The notes under the pieces were generated by a model that was given only the letters and a program-made list of their open reading frames with translations, did not search any database and was not told the origin of the DNA. Shown piece by piece: positions 1 through 9,708 of a stretch of DNA of 64,000 nucleotides. The DNA comes from CAIKZY01 sp044374195 (GTDB lineage: Bacteria > Actinomycetota > Actinomycetes > S36-B12), in NCBI GenBank assembly GCA_044374195.1, contig JBILOY010000001.1, positions 124,001-188,000 on the forward strand, in the 5' to 3' direction. The translations under genes and the position numbers were made by a program. Every line of letters begins with the position of its first letter. Positions within the stretch are counted from its first letter, which is position 1.

Positions 1-490
1 GGCGCAGCGGCAAGCCCATGACTGTGGCATGCGGCAACGAGCCGGGCACGGTGGTGATCACATTGCGAGTCAGGCGCGCGCCGAGCTTGTTGGCCACGCC
101 GGCGCGGGCATTAGCCTCGTGAATGACGAGCGGGGTCTTGGTGCGTCGCGCTGCGAGATAGGTCGGCAACGAGGCATAGCCGCCGAAACCGATCGCCACA
201 TCTGCGTGAACCTCTCGAAGGATTGCCGCGGCATCGCTGACGGCGCCGCTGACCCTCGGCGTGACAAGCAGCAGATCGATGGACGGCTTACGCGGAAGCG
301 GGACGGCCGCGACAGTGCGCAACTCATAACCCCGCGCGGGCACCAGGGACGTCTCGAGTCCTCGATTGCTGCCGATTACCGTGATGCGCACGGCCGGATC
401 AATACGACGAAGAGCATCAGCCAGATTCAGGGCCGGCTCGATGTGACCGGCAGTTCCGCCGGTGGCCAAGACGACGGAGAGTTCGCTCAT
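1..490 (-). CDS. murG: MurG, lipid II-forming GlcNAc transferase (3' end outside window)
   Basis: MurG transfers GlcNAc from UDP-GlcNAc to lipid I at the inner face of the membrane, giving lipid II. I translated this gene directly because it runs off the left edge. About 163 codons are visible of the usual 350-370. The N-terminal GGTAGHI loop lies at residues 11-17, followed by a GFGGYASLP segment and HEANARAG, the counterpart of the family HEQN motif. The ATG at 490 lies 7 nt below the ftsW stop, so the two are co-transcribed as part of the dcw operon. The C-terminal UDP-GlcNAc domain is not in the window. Confidence 0.95.
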   Translation of the reverse strand, partial: MSELSVVLATGGTAGHIEPALNLADALRRIDPAVRITVIGSNRGLETSLVPARGYELRTVAAVPLPRKPSIDLLLVTPRVSGAVSDAAAILREVHADVAIGFGGYASLPTYLAARRTKTPLVIHEANARAGVANKLGARLTRNVITTVPGSLPHATVMGLPLR

Positions 491-497
491 GACCTGA

Positions 498-1784
498 TCA
501 CCGTCGCCGCAGGGACTCAGCGGTTGACCGGCGACGCAGGGCGGTGCGCGCAGCAGGCTCATTGCGAGCACAGGCGAGGAGCATGCCGATGGCACCGAGG
601 GTGGGAATCAAACTCGAACCGCCGTATGAGACAAGCGGCAACGGAACACCGGTGATCGGCAGCAGCCCGAGCACGGCACCGATGTTGAGCGTGGCCTGGC
701 CGATAATCCAGCAGCCCACGCCAGCGGCGGCGAAGCGCACGAAGCGATCCTCGGTCGTGCGCGAAAGACGGAAGATCGCGAAGGCGAGAATCGCGAAGAG
801 CAAAACAATCGTGACGGTGCCGATCAGACCGAGCTCTTCGCCAATGACCGAGAAGATGAAGTCGGTGTGAGCCTCAGGCAACGAGCCCCACTTCTCGCGG
901 CTGCCGCCTACTCCCACGCCAAGAAGTCCACCGGTGCCCAGGGCCATCTGACCTTGCGTCACCTGATACGCCGCACCCAGCGGGTCAGCGTCCGGATCAA
1001 GCCAGGCGGTAAAGCGCGCCATTCGATACGGGGCGGCAAGGCTGGCGATGAGCATGCCCACTGCCGCGGCCCCCGCTGCGTACACGAACAGCCGCATCGG
1101 AGCACCGGCAGCGAACATCATGCCGAGGAAGATCACGCCCAGGAGGAAGGTATTGCCGACATCGCCCTCGAGCACGACAAGCACCATGAACGCCAAGGCG
1201 ACTGGAAGAACAGGAACGAGCAGGCTCTTCCAGCTGTAGCGATCGCGGAGGTTACGAGCCAGTTGATCCGCGCCCCAGACAACGAGCGCGATCTTGGCGA
1301 ACTCCGAGGGCTGGAAGCGGAACGGGCCAAAGAGATCGATCCAGTTGCGCTGGCCGTTAACCGAGACACCGATCACGAGCACCGCAACAAGGGCGACAGC
1401 GGCGAACAGCAGCAGGCCGAGGGAGATACCGCGCCAGAACTGGATGGAAGTACGCCTGGCCAGGATGAACATGCCGATCACGCCCATCACGGCGAACATC
1501 AACTGACGCGTGAACAGGGTGTAGCTGGAGCCGAAGATCTTCAGGCTCTCGATACTCGAGGCCGACAGCACCATGATCAGGCCGAGGGTCAGCAGCAGCA
1601 AGGTGGCGCCCAACAACAGGTAATAGGTGCTGAGCGGGTGGTTGAAGAGCAGGTAGACGCGGTTGGTCGGAGTTTCCCGGCCCCTACCGGCCGTCTTGGG
1701 CTGACGCGACATTGCGGGTCGCCTGCCACGTGCCGTGTCTTTGCGGCTGGCGCTGGCCGGAGCGTCCTTCTCTGTGCGGCTCAT
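498..1784 (-). CDS. ftsW: FtsW, SEDS-family septal glycan polymerase
   Basis: FtsW is a polytopic SEDS protein that polymerises lipid II at the division septum together with the class B PBP FtsI, encoded five genes upstream. The 428-residue product has a basic N-terminal tail of about 45 residues and then around ten membrane segments. The conserved stretches PEAHTDFIFSVIGEELGL and VPLPLVSYGGSS are present. The start overlaps the murD stop by 4 nt (ATGA), implying translational coupling. A start a few codons downstream (MSRQPK) is possible. Position in the dcw cluster favours FtsW over RodA. Confidence 0.94.
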   Translation of the reverse strand: MSRTEKDAPASASRKDTARGRRPAMSRQPKTAGRGRETPTNRVYLLFNHPLSTYYLLLGATLLLLTLGLIMVLSASSIESLKIFGSSYTLFTRQLMFAVMGVIGMFILARRTSIQFWRGISLGLLLFAAVALVAVLVIGVSVNGQRNWIDLFGPFRFQPSEFAKIALVVWGADQLARNLRDRYSWKSLLVPVLPVALAFMVLVVLEGDVGNTFLLGVIFLGMMFAAGAPMRLFVYAAGAAAVGMLIASLAAPYRMARFTAWLDPDADPLGAAYQVTQGQMALGTGGLLGVGVGGSREKWGSLPEAHTDFIFSVIGEELGLIGTVTIVLLFAILAFAIFRLSRTTEDRFVRFAAAGVGCWIIGQATLNIGAVLGLLPITGVPLPLVSYGGSSLIPTLGAIGMLLACARNEPAARTALRRRSTAESLRRR

Positions 1785-3223
1785 GCGCCAGGCTCCTCGG
1801 CCAAGCGAGCCACGGCCTCAGCGAACTCGGTGCCGCGATGGGTGTAATCGCGGAACATGTCCCATGAGGCGCAACCGGGTGCGAGCAGCACGGTATCGCC
1901 GGGGCGGGCCATGGCCATCGCCTCGCGTACTGCCAATTCCATTGCCCCAGTGTCGGTGCGATCGAGGTCGACTCGCGGGATGTTCGGGGCGTGTCGGGCC
2001 AATGCGTCGGCGATCACCTGACGATCGACCCCCAGGAGGACAACTCCACGGATATGGGAGGCGGTCAGCTTCACAAGATCGTCGAATTCTTGACCCTTGG
2101 CCATGCCGCCGGCGATCCAGATGATGCTGGAGTACGCCAGCAAGGAGGTCTGGGCGGCGTGGGCATTGGTGGCCTTCGAATCATCGATGAAGGTGACTCC
2201 CCCGATCTCGCCGACATGGGCGATGCGGTGGGCGGCAGGCACGAACTGCTCCAGGCCCTGCTGCACCGCAGTGGCGGGCACGCCGAAGGCCCTGGCGAGG
2301 GCGGCCGCGGCGAGGGCGTTGGCGACGTTATGCGGGGCGGCGGGCTGCACGTCATGAACCAGAGCGAGCTCTTGTGCCGTCGTTCGACGCTCTTCGATGA
2401 AGGCGCGATCGACCAGGTACTCATCGACAACGCCGAGCATTGAGATCGCCGGGGCGCCGAGGGTGAAGCCGATCGCCCGGCAGCCTTCGATGACGTCGGC
2501 GTTCTCGACCATCGCGAGCGTGACTGAATCCTCGACGTTGAAGATCACAGCTTCCTGCGTGCGCTCGAACACTCGTGCCTTGGCGGCGATGTACGCCTCC
2601 ATCGTGCCGAAATGATCGATGTGATCATCGGCGATGTTCAAGCAGACAGACGCGACTGGACTGATGGTGTGAATGAAGGGCAACTGCGGAGCGCCCACCT
2701 CGACGGCAATCACGTCGAGTTCGTCATGCATAACGACGTCAACGAGCGAATTGCCGATGTTGCCCGCGGAAGTCGTGCGATACCCCGCGGCACGCAGCAT
2801 TGACTCGAGCATCAGCGTGGTCGTCGTCTTGCCATTAGTGCCGGTGACGGTAAGCCAGGCCGCAGCATTGTCGGGGTGGCGCAACCGCCACGCCAGCTCG
2901 AGCTCACCCCACACCGGAATACCGCGCTCGAGTGCATCGACGATGACAGGGGCGTTGGGGCGAAGACCAGGTGACACGACGAGCAGGTCACACTCGGGCA
3001 CCATGCCGTCGTAACCGAGATGAACTTCGGCATCGAGGGTTTGAAGGATCTCAGCGCGTTCACGCTGCTTCTCTCCGTCACCGGAATCGATGACGATGAC
3101 GGTGGCACCGAGTTGCATGAGTGCATCGGCGCACGAGAAGCCCGCGATGCCGATGCCGGCAACGGTGACCCGCCACTGCGACCAGTCAGAGAGCCGGTGA
3201 GCCTCGTTGATGCTCGAGCTCAC
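1781..3223 (-). CDS. murD: MurD, UDP-MurNAc-L-Ala--D-Glu ligase
   Basis: MurD adds D-glutamate to UDP-MurNAc-L-alanine in the cytoplasm using ATP. The open frame extends 330 nt further upstream, but that extension only shadows mraY. The GTG at 3223 overlaps the mraY TGA (GTGA) and gives a 480-residue protein of normal length. The N-terminal Rossmann segment (VTVAGIGIAGFSCADAL), the GTNGKTTTT P-loop and the C-terminal DDSKATN motif are visible. The overlaps at both ends fit a single coupled operon. Confidence 0.95.
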   Translation of the reverse strand: MSSSINEAHRLSDWSQWRVTVAGIGIAGFSCADALMQLGATVIVIDSGDGEKQRERAEILQTLDAEVHLGYDGMVPECDLLVVSPGLRPNAPVIVDALERGIPVWGELELAWRLRHPDNAAAWLTVTGTNGKTTTTLMLESMLRAAGYRTTSAGNIGNSLVDVVMHDELDVIAVEVGAPQLPFIHTISPVASVCLNIADDHIDHFGTMEAYIAAKARVFERTQEAVIFNVEDSVTLAMVENADVIEGCRAIGFTLGAPAISMLGVVDEYLVDRAFIEERRTTAQELALVHDVQPAAPHNVANALAAAALARAFGVPATAVQQGLEQFVPAAHRIAHVGEIGGVTFIDDSKATNAHAAQTSLLAYSSIIWIAGGMAKGQEFDDLVKLTASHIRGVVLLGVDRQVIADALARHAPNIPRVDLDRTDTGAMELAVREAMAMARPGDTVLLAPGCASWDMFRDYTHRGTEFAEAVARLAEEPGA

Positions 3224-4287
3224 GCGCGCACCCATTCGGCGTAGAACAAGGTGAGGCCGATGCCGATGAACAGGCCGTGAATGATCCAAAAGCGCACGAC
3301 GATCTGCACCTCGGGCCAGCCCACCATCTCGAAGTGATGATGCAGCGGGGCCATGCGGAAGATGCGGCGACCGGTGAGCTTGAAGGAGCCGACCTGGCCG
3401 ATCACGCTGAGCGTGGTGATGAGGAACAGGCCGGCGATGAACGGAAGCAGCAGTTCGGTGCGTGAGAGAATCGCGAGGCCGGCAATGCCGCCACCGAGGG
3501 CCAGTGAGCCGGTGTCGCCCATGAAGATGCGAGCGGGCGAGGTGTTCCACCACAGGAAGCCAAAGCTCGCGCCAGCGGCGGCGGCAGCAACTAAAGCGAG
3601 ATCAAGTGGATCAGTGGTGTTGTAACACTGGGCCGTATCGAGGAAGCCGCAGTTCTGGCCGTACTGCCAGATGCTGATCAGCACATACGCCAGGAAGCTC
3701 ATGATCGAGGCGCCGATAGCGAGTCCGTCGAGGCCGTCGGTGAGGTTAACGCCATTTGTTGTTGCGGTGATCAGGAACCACACCCAGAGCAAGAACAGTC
3801 CGACAGGCAGCACTATCGAGGTATCGCGCACGAAGGAGATTGCCTGCGATGCGGGGGTCTCGCCCATGCTGTCGGTGATGGTGATCGACATCCACGCGAA
3901 TGTGAGGGCGACGACGGCCTGACCGATGAGCTTGGTGCGCGCACGCAGGCCGGTGCTGCGCTGCTTGAAGACCTTCAGGTAATCGTCGGCGAGACCGACA
4001 AGCCCGAGTCCGACCATTAGGTAGACCACGAGCAGGCCTGATGCGGTCAGCGGTCTCCAGGCAAGCAGATGCGCACCGAAATAGCCGGCGACCACAGCCA
4101 AGATGATCGCGATACCGCCCATCGACGGCGTGCCCTTCTTGCCCGAGTGCTCGGGGTAGGCCTCAGTGTCGGTCGAGACGCGAATCGCCTGGGCGTAGTT
4201 ACGACGGGCCAGCAGACGAATGAGGATCGGGGTGCCGATCAGCGAGAACAAGGTGGCGATACCGGCGGCGATGACTACGAGTCTCAT
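3220..4287 (-). CDS. mraY: MraY, phospho-MurNAc-pentapeptide translocase
   Basis: MraY couples UDP-MurNAc-pentapeptide to undecaprenyl phosphate to form lipid I at the membrane. The 355-residue product has around ten membrane segments. The catalytic signatures are present: LADDYLK, NLTDGLDGLA, MGDTGSLALGG and the HHHFE loop near the C-terminus. The ATG overlaps the murF stop by 4 nt. Length and order are typical of actinobacterial dcw clusters. Confidence 0.96.
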   Translation of the reverse strand: MRLVVIAAGIATLFSLIGTPILIRLLARRNYAQAIRVSTDTEAYPEHSGKKGTPSMGGIAIILAVVAGYFGAHLLAWRPLTASGLLVVYLMVGLGLVGLADDYLKVFKQRSTGLRARTKLIGQAVVALTFAWMSITITDSMGETPASQAISFVRDTSIVLPVGLFLLWVWFLITATTNGVNLTDGLDGLAIGASIMSFLAYVLISIWQYGQNCGFLDTAQCYNTTDPLDLALVAAAAAGASFGFLWWNTSPARIFMGDTGSLALGGGIAGLAILSRTELLLPFIAGLFLITTLSVIGQVGSFKLTGRRIFRMAPLHHHFEMVGWPEVQIVVRFWIIHGLFIGIGLTLFYAEWVRA

Positions 4288-5663
4288 GCCACACCGCCAT
4301 TCCAGGCCGACAGGGCATCGGCAACTCGCTCCAAGGCTATTCCCCGGGATGCCTTGACCACGATGACGTCACCGGTGATGGCCTCGGTCGTGACGATGCT
4401 CACTGCGTCCTCGATTGAGGTGACGAGATCTGACTTCAGGCCAGCAGCGAGAGCTGCCTCGTGCATGGGGATCAGTGCATCACCTATACACACGAGTCGA
4501 TCGATGCCCATTGAGTGGGCGGCGCGACCGAGTGACGCGTGCTCCTCGCGCGATATCTCCCCCAGTTCGCGCATCTCGCCGAGCACTGCCCAACTGCGAC
4601 GTCCGGCGGCCATCGACGCAGTAGCAGCCAGTGCTGCACGCATCGATTCAGGGTTGGCGTTGTAACTGTCGTTGACAAGAGTGATGTTGTTTCCGAGCTC
4701 GCGCACCTCCATGCGCCATTTGCTGTCGAGCCCGGCAATACGTAGACCAGCCGCGACGACATCGAGGCTGATGCCGAGGGCGAGTGCAACGGAGGCCGCA
4801 GCCAGGGCGTTCTGCACGAAGTGCTCGCCGTGCACCTTCATCGTGACGGGCTCTGACTGGTTGTCGTGCGTAAGGGTGAAGGACGGGCGGGCAGCTGCGT
4901 CGACGCGCACGTCAGTGGCGCGCACATCGCAGCCGACGGACCTGCCAAAGGTGACAACGTCCGCCTTCGTATCGTCGACCTTGGCCATGATGAGCGGTTC
5001 GTCGCCGTTGAGGATCGCGAAACCCCCGGGCGGCAACTCCTCAATGAGCTCGCCCTTTGCTCGGGCAATGGCCTCGCGGCTGCCGAGCAACTCCATATGC
5101 GCCGTGCCGATATTGACGAGCACACCGACCGTCGGGCGCGCTATCTCGGCGAGATAGCGAATCTGGCCTTCGCCGCGCATGCCCATCTCGAGCACCAGGT
5201 ACTTGGTGCTCTCATCGGCCCGCAGGATGGTCAGCGGAACTCCGACCTCAGTGTTGAAAGAGCCCTCCGGGCACACGGTCGGGCCGTCAACGGCGAGCAA
5301 GCCTGCGATGAGCTCCTTCGTGCTCGTCTTTCCGCTCGAGCCCGTGATCCCGATGACAGTGCACGTGAGAAGAGTCGAGCGAACCCAATGCGCAAGGCGA
5401 CCGAGGGCCATCACCGGATCATCAACGACGATGCATGGCTGATCGAGTATGCGATCAGAAAGGACAGCGGTAGCGCCAGCAGCAATGACCTCGGCCGCAA
5501 AGTCATGGCCGTCAGCGCGCTCGCCCTTGATAGCGACGAATAGGCAGCCCGGCGTGATGTCGCGCGAGTCGACACGCACGTCGGTGATCATGTCGTCGGC
5601 GGACAGGTGGTGAGCGATGCCATGCGTCGCATCGCAGATATCGGCGACGGTCAGCGCGATCAT
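4284..5663 (-). CDS. murF: MurF, D-Ala-D-Ala adding ligase
   Basis: MurF attaches D-alanyl-D-alanine to the UDP-MurNAc-tripeptide, the last cytoplasmic step before MraY. The 459-residue protein shows a GSSGKTSTKE P-loop around residue 110 and the NDSYNANPESM motif of Mur ligases. It overlaps murE at its start by 4 nt (5660-5663) and mraY at its end by 4 nt. No unusual feature was seen. Confidence 0.95.
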   Translation of the reverse strand: MIALTVADICDATHGIAHHLSADDMITDVRVDSRDITPGCLFVAIKGERADGHDFAAEVIAAGATAVLSDRILDQPCIVVDDPVMALGRLAHWVRSTLLTCTVIGITGSSGKTSTKELIAGLLAVDGPTVCPEGSFNTEVGVPLTILRADESTKYLVLEMGMRGEGQIRYLAEIARPTVGVLVNIGTAHMELLGSREAIARAKGELIEELPPGGFAILNGDEPLIMAKVDDTKADVVTFGRSVGCDVRATDVRVDAAARPSFTLTHDNQSEPVTMKVHGEHFVQNALAAASVALALGISLDVVAAGLRIAGLDSKWRMEVRELGNNITLVNDSYNANPESMRAALAATASMAAGRRSWAVLGEMRELGEISREEHASLGRAAHSMGIDRLVCIGDALIPMHEAALAAGLKSDLVTSIEDAVSIVTTEAITGDVIVVKASRGIALERVADALSAWNGGVA

Positions 5664-7159
5664 GCGGTCGCTCCGTGCACATCAGCGAGTGCGCCACGGG
5701 CGACAACGCGATCATCGAAATCGGTGACGACTCCTGCGACGTCCTGCCCGCTCTCATGACCCTTACCCAAGATCGCGACCGTATCGCCGGGCCCCGCCTC
5801 GGCGATGGCCTCGAAGATGGCGAGCGCACGATCGCCGGTCTCGCGGATTTCAGCCCGCTGATCTGCCGGCACTGTCATGACTCCCTCACGCACGGCCGCC
5901 CTGATCGCGGCCGGATCCTCTGAACGTGGATTGTCGTCGGTGATCCAGACCGAGTCAGCCAGGCGCGCCGCGAGGGCGCCCATCTCAGGGCGCTTACCGC
6001 GATCGCGATCACCACCGGCACCGATCACCGCAATGAGACGACCGCCACCACGGGCCGCCGTCAGCGCACGTTCGACTGCATCGGGGGTATGCGCATAGTC
6101 GACGAGCACGCGCACCGGGTAACCGGCGGAAACATCCTCCATGCGGCCGGGCACGGCTATCTGTGACCACGAACGCGCGATGTCAGCCGCGGAGATGCCG
6201 ATACTGCGCAGCATGGCGAAGGCACATACGGCATTGGCGCGGTTGAAGGCGCCGGGCAGATGGAATTCGATCTCGCAGCTCTCGCCGGGGCCGGTGATCG
6301 TGATGGCCTGCGCTGACTCGGTCACCGACCAGTCAGCGGCCTTGCCCTCTGCCGACCAGGTCACATGCTCGAGTGTGCACATGCCGGCCAGCCGGACACC
6401 CCATTCGTCGTCGATGCCGATGACAGCACGCTTGGCATGCGCGGGCGTGAACAACGTGGCCTTGGCGAGGAAGTAGTTCTCCATCGAGCCGTGATAGTCG
6501 AGGTGATCTTGGGTGAGATTCGTGAACCCCGCGACGTCGAAGATCAGGCCGTCGACGCGATGCTCACTCAGTGCATGACTCGAGACCTCCATCGAGACAG
6601 CAGTGACGCCCTTTTCGCGCATCTCGGCGAGAAGTTCGTGCAGGTCGGTTGATTCAGGTGTCGTACGCGAACCCGAGTGCATCTCACCGGCGATGCTCAC
6701 GCCGACCGTGCCGATAACGCCGGTACTCGCACCTGATGTGCGCAGGGCCGCATCGAGCAGATGGGTCACGGTGGTCTTGCCATTCGTGCCAGTGACACCC
6801 AGCATCGTGAGCGCGTCAGCGGGCCGGCCGTGCGCGCGTGCCGCGAGCTCACCCAGGTGGGCGCGCGGACTCTCGATCACGAGCACCGGGACGCCGAGAT
6901 CAGTGCACTGCGCGAGTCCTGCGGGATCAGTGAGGATCGCGACAGCACCACTGGCTACTGCGCTCGCGGCAAAATCAGCGCCGTGATGCACGTGGCCTGG
7001 CAGTGCAGCGAAAAGGTCTCCAGCACGAACAGCACGCGAGTCGAGGGTGACACCGGTGATCATCAGGTCGTCAGTGGCCGGCGCCCCGGCCCATTGCACT
7101 GCTTCGATCAGCCCGGCCAGGCGCACCGGGGCCGATGTGGGCCGCTCCATGCGCGCCAT
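5660..7159 (-). CDS. murE: MurE, UDP-MurNAc-tripeptide synthetase, meso-DAP type
   Basis: MurE adds the third stem-peptide residue. The motif DNPRSEDP contains DNPR, which in this family marks meso-diaminopimelate rather than lysine enzymes, so an mDAP peptidoglycan is predicted. GTNGKTTVTHL is the ATP-binding loop. The open frame begins at 7225, inside ftsI. The ATG at 7159 (MARMERP) lies 4 nt after the ftsI stop and gives 499 residues; a second ATG at 7150 is equally possible. Confidence 0.93.
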   Translation of the reverse strand: MARMERPTSAPVRLAGLIEAVQWAGAPATDDLMITGVTLDSRAVRAGDLFAALPGHVHHGADFAASAVASGAVAILTDPAGLAQCTDLGVPVLVIESPRAHLGELAARAHGRPADALTMLGVTGTNGKTTVTHLLDAALRTSGASTGVIGTVGVSIAGEMHSGSRTTPESTDLHELLAEMREKGVTAVSMEVSSHALSEHRVDGLIFDVAGFTNLTQDHLDYHGSMENYFLAKATLFTPAHAKRAVIGIDDEWGVRLAGMCTLEHVTWSAEGKAADWSVTESAQAITITGPGESCEIEFHLPGAFNRANAVCAFAMLRSIGISAADIARSWSQIAVPGRMEDVSAGYPVRVLVDYAHTPDAVERALTAARGGGRLIAVIGAGGDRDRGKRPEMGALAARLADSVWITDDNPRSEDPAAIRAAVREGVMTVPADQRAEIRETGDRALAIFEAIAEAGPGDTVAILGKGHESGQDVAGVVTDFDDRVVARGALADVHGATA

Positions 7160-7163
7160 CTCG

Positions 7164-8981
7164 CTAGCCGTTCTTGCTGTACTTGAGCGGCATTTCCGGA
7201 GCGACTGTTCCGGTCGGAGGCACATGACGAGTCTTCAGGGCACTCATCATCACCTCCTTGAACACCGGCGCTGCGAGCTGGCCGCCGAAGCGGCCGACCT
7301 GCGGCTTCACAATGGTGACAGCAACAACGAGTTCAGGCTTGTCAGCGGGGGCCACACCGACGAACGACGCGATGACGTCACGACCATAACCACCGGGCAC
7401 GGCCACCTGCGCGGTGCCGGTCTTGCCTGCTACGCGATAGCCGGGGATGCGGGCCTTCGGGGCCGTGCCGTTCTCGGAGACGACGTTCTCGAGCATCGCA
7501 AGAACGGTCTTCGCTGTCTTGGGGCTGACCACCACTGTCTCCTCGGGTGTCGCACCCGGGGTAACGGTGCCATCAGGTGCCGTGATGGACTCGATAAGAC
7601 TGGGAGTCACGCGCTTGCCATCGTTGGCGATGGTTGCGTACACACTCGCCACGTGAACGGCATTCATGCTCATGCCCTGGCCGAACACCATCGACGGGAA
7701 GCTGGTCTGCGACCATTCCTTGTAGGGCATCAAGCTGCCCTTGCTTTCGCCCGGGAAACCGAGGCCGGTGGGCTGGCCCATCCCGAACTTGCGCAGGTAC
7801 TGATTGAACGTGCGCGAGCCAATGCGCTCGGAGGCAAGGATCGTGCCGAGGTTGCTCGACCTCGCGAGAACTCCGGTGAGAGTCAGATACCAGGTGCCAT
7901 GCGGGACATCGTCATTGAAGACCTTGTCACCACGCTTGAGCGTGCCCGGAATGGTGAAGCGAGTGTTAGGAGTCGCGGCGCCCTGATCGATCACTGCTGC
8001 CATCGTCATCGTCTTGGCCGTGGAGCCAGGCTCGAAGACGTCACTGAGCGCGCGGTTACCGAGATCACTCGAGCGCGACTTCGAGATGTCATTGGGATCA
8101 AAGGTCGGAACAGTGGCGAGGGCGAGGATCTTGCCGGTGTGCGGATCCATCACCACGACAGAGCCGCTCTCCGCGCGGGACTCGGCGACCTTGTCGGCTA
8201 GTGCCTTCTGCGCGGCGTACTGAATATCGCGGTCGATGGTGAGTGTGATGTTCGAACCCGCCACAGCATCGACCTTGGAGTGCTGTGCCGTGGGGATTGC
8301 ACGACCACCTTGACCGCGCTCATAGGTCTGCTCGCCGTCGGTACCCGCAAGAACATCCTGGAAGCCGCTCTCGAGACCGCCAAGGCCCTTGCCGTCTGCG
8401 CCAACAAAGCCCACGAGTCCGGCGGCCAGGCTGCCCGAGGGATACACACGCTTGGACGTGCCTTCCTTCAAGATCCCTGGCAGTCCGAGATCGGCAATGC
8501 GCTGCCAGTTCTCCGGGGTGATGTTCTTGGCCACGTAGACGAAGCGGCGGTCGCCAGTCAGTCGAGCGGCAAGTGCTGTCGGGTCGACCGCGAGGATCGG
8601 AGCCATCGCGGTAGCCGCAGCGACTGGGTCGGCGATGAGAGTCTGGTCAGCTGTCACGTTGTAGGCCTGCACCGTGACAGCCAAGGGATTGCCGGCTGCA
8701 TCGGTGATGGCACCGCGCGTCGCCGGCAGCGAGATCTCCTTCAGCCGCTGGTTGGTGGCCTCGCTGGCGAGTGCCGAACCGCGGAAGGCCTGCAACTCCA
8801 CAAGACGACCGATGAACACTGTAAGCACGAGCGCGACGATGACGAGAATCGCGGTGCTGCGCTTTCGGTGATCGCTGAGGGTTATCCACTCGCGATCCAC
8901 GCCTCCACGGAAATCTGAAGAACTGCCGGAGCGGGATGGACGAGGCCGGGTCGGGCTCTGATTCATCGTTGACCGACTCAT
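7164..8981 (-). CDS. ftsI: FtsI/PbpB, class B penicillin-binding protein (septal transpeptidase)
   Basis: Septal DD-transpeptidase and partner of FtsW. The 605-residue protein has a Ser/Pro/Arg-rich cytoplasmic tail, one membrane anchor at about residues 42-62, a PBP dimerisation domain and a C-terminal transpeptidase domain. The three catalytic motifs are visible: STAK in EPGSTAKTM, SSN in LARSSNLG and KTG in AGKTGTAQ. No PASTA domain is present. The first ATG is used here; another ATG lies five codons inside. Confidence 0.94.
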   Translation of the reverse strand: MSRSTMNQSPTRPRPSRSGSSSDFRGGVDREWITLSDHRKRSTAILVIVALVLTVFIGRLVELQAFRGSALASEATNQRLKEISLPATRGAITDAAGNPLAVTVQAYNVTADQTLIADPVAAATAMAPILAVDPTALAARLTGDRRFVYVAKNITPENWQRIADLGLPGILKEGTSKRVYPSGSLAAGLVGFVGADGKGLGGLESGFQDVLAGTDGEQTYERGQGGRAIPTAQHSKVDAVAGSNITLTIDRDIQYAAQKALADKVAESRAESGSVVVMDPHTGKILALATVPTFDPNDISKSRSSDLGNRALSDVFEPGSTAKTMTMAAVIDQGAATPNTRFTIPGTLKRGDKVFNDDVPHGTWYLTLTGVLARSSNLGTILASERIGSRTFNQYLRKFGMGQPTGLGFPGESKGSLMPYKEWSQTSFPSMVFGQGMSMNAVHVASVYATIANDGKRVTPSLIESITAPDGTVTPGATPEETVVVSPKTAKTVLAMLENVVSENGTAPKARIPGYRVAGKTGTAQVAVPGGYGRDVIASFVGVAPADKPELVVAVTIVKPQVGRFGGQLAAPVFKEVMMSALKTRHVPPTGTVAPEMPLKYSKNG

Positions 8982-8991
8982 GGTGGATGGA

Positions 8992-9708
8992 CTATCCGAT
9001 CGCGGTGGCGCTCAGGCCAGCGTCGTTCTTCGCGATCTTTGCCTTCTTGCCGGGCTTACCGGTGCGCGCCGCCTTCGGTGCCTCAGTGACGTCGATGATT
9101 TCGCCCCAGGCGGTGTCCTCGGGCGTCGCGGTGGTCACATTTGCGTCATCGGTGGCCGGGTCATAGTTCGGGCCAACAGCCGCGGGGAATTCGCTGCTGA
9201 CTGCGCCGTTGTCAACTGCTTCGACTGCGGTGAGATCAGCAGGGGTCGACAGTCGCGGAAGCTGCGCATTGGGTGAGACATTCGCCCCATTGGGCTTGCC
9301 GAGGATCGAGCCGTCACCGAGGTTCAAGAAGACAGGGTTCCGGCTCGGCTGCATACCCAGGGCGAGTGCCTTGGCCTCCAGGTTCGCCGGGCTCGACATG
9401 GCGTCGACTTCCTTGGCGAGTGCCTGCGCCTCGACGGTGAGCTCGGACTTCTGTGTCTGCAGCTCGCTGACGACGAAAGCGCCGGAGGCGAGAGAGGTAT
9501 TGATGACGAGCATCACGATCAGGCCAGCACCGAGCAAGCCACCGACGAGCAGGGCGAAGACTCCCCTGCTGGCCTTTTCGGCGCGAAGCGGTGAGACGAT
9601 CTTCAGCTCGGGCCGGGAAAGCTTGCGAGCCTTGGCGCCTTGGGTGGCGTACTCAGTTGCTGTCGACTCATTGATCGGATCAACGAGCTTGCGGGCGTTC
9701 GCGCTCAT
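8992..9708 (-). CDS. FtsL-like septum protein
   Basis: This 238-residue bitopic membrane protein sits in the ftsL position between rsmH and ftsI. It has a charged cytoplasmic tail of about 45 residues, one membrane helix (about residues 48-72, LLVGGLLGAGLIVMLVIN), and then a predicted coiled coil (VVSELQTQKSELTVEAQALAKEV). A long low-complexity Ala/Pro/Thr tail follows. FtsL proteins bind FtsB/DivIC and activate FtsW-FtsI. Sequence identity in this family is low, so the call rests on topology and position. The start overlaps the rsmH stop by 4 nt. Confidence 0.75.
   Translation of the reverse strand: MSANARKLVDPINESTATEYATQGAKARKLSRPELKIVSPLRAEKASRGVFALLVGGLLGAGLIVMLVINTSLASGAFVVSELQTQKSELTVEAQALAKEVDAMSSPANLEAKALALGMQPSRNPVFLNLGDGSILGKPNGANVSPNAQLPRLSTPADLTAVEAVDNGAVSSEFPAAVGPNYDPATDDANVTTATPEDTAWGEIIDVTEAPKAARTGKPGKKAKIAKNDAGLSATAIG

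Noticed and set aside
867..1847. 326-codon plus-strand open frame
   Set aside because: Antisense to ftsW and low in hydrophobic or domain content; a codon-bias shadow.
3224..3553. N-terminal extension of murD
   Set aside because: The extra 110 codons are a frame-shifted reading of mraY, and the GTG at 3223 overlaps the mraY stop as in the other operon junctions.
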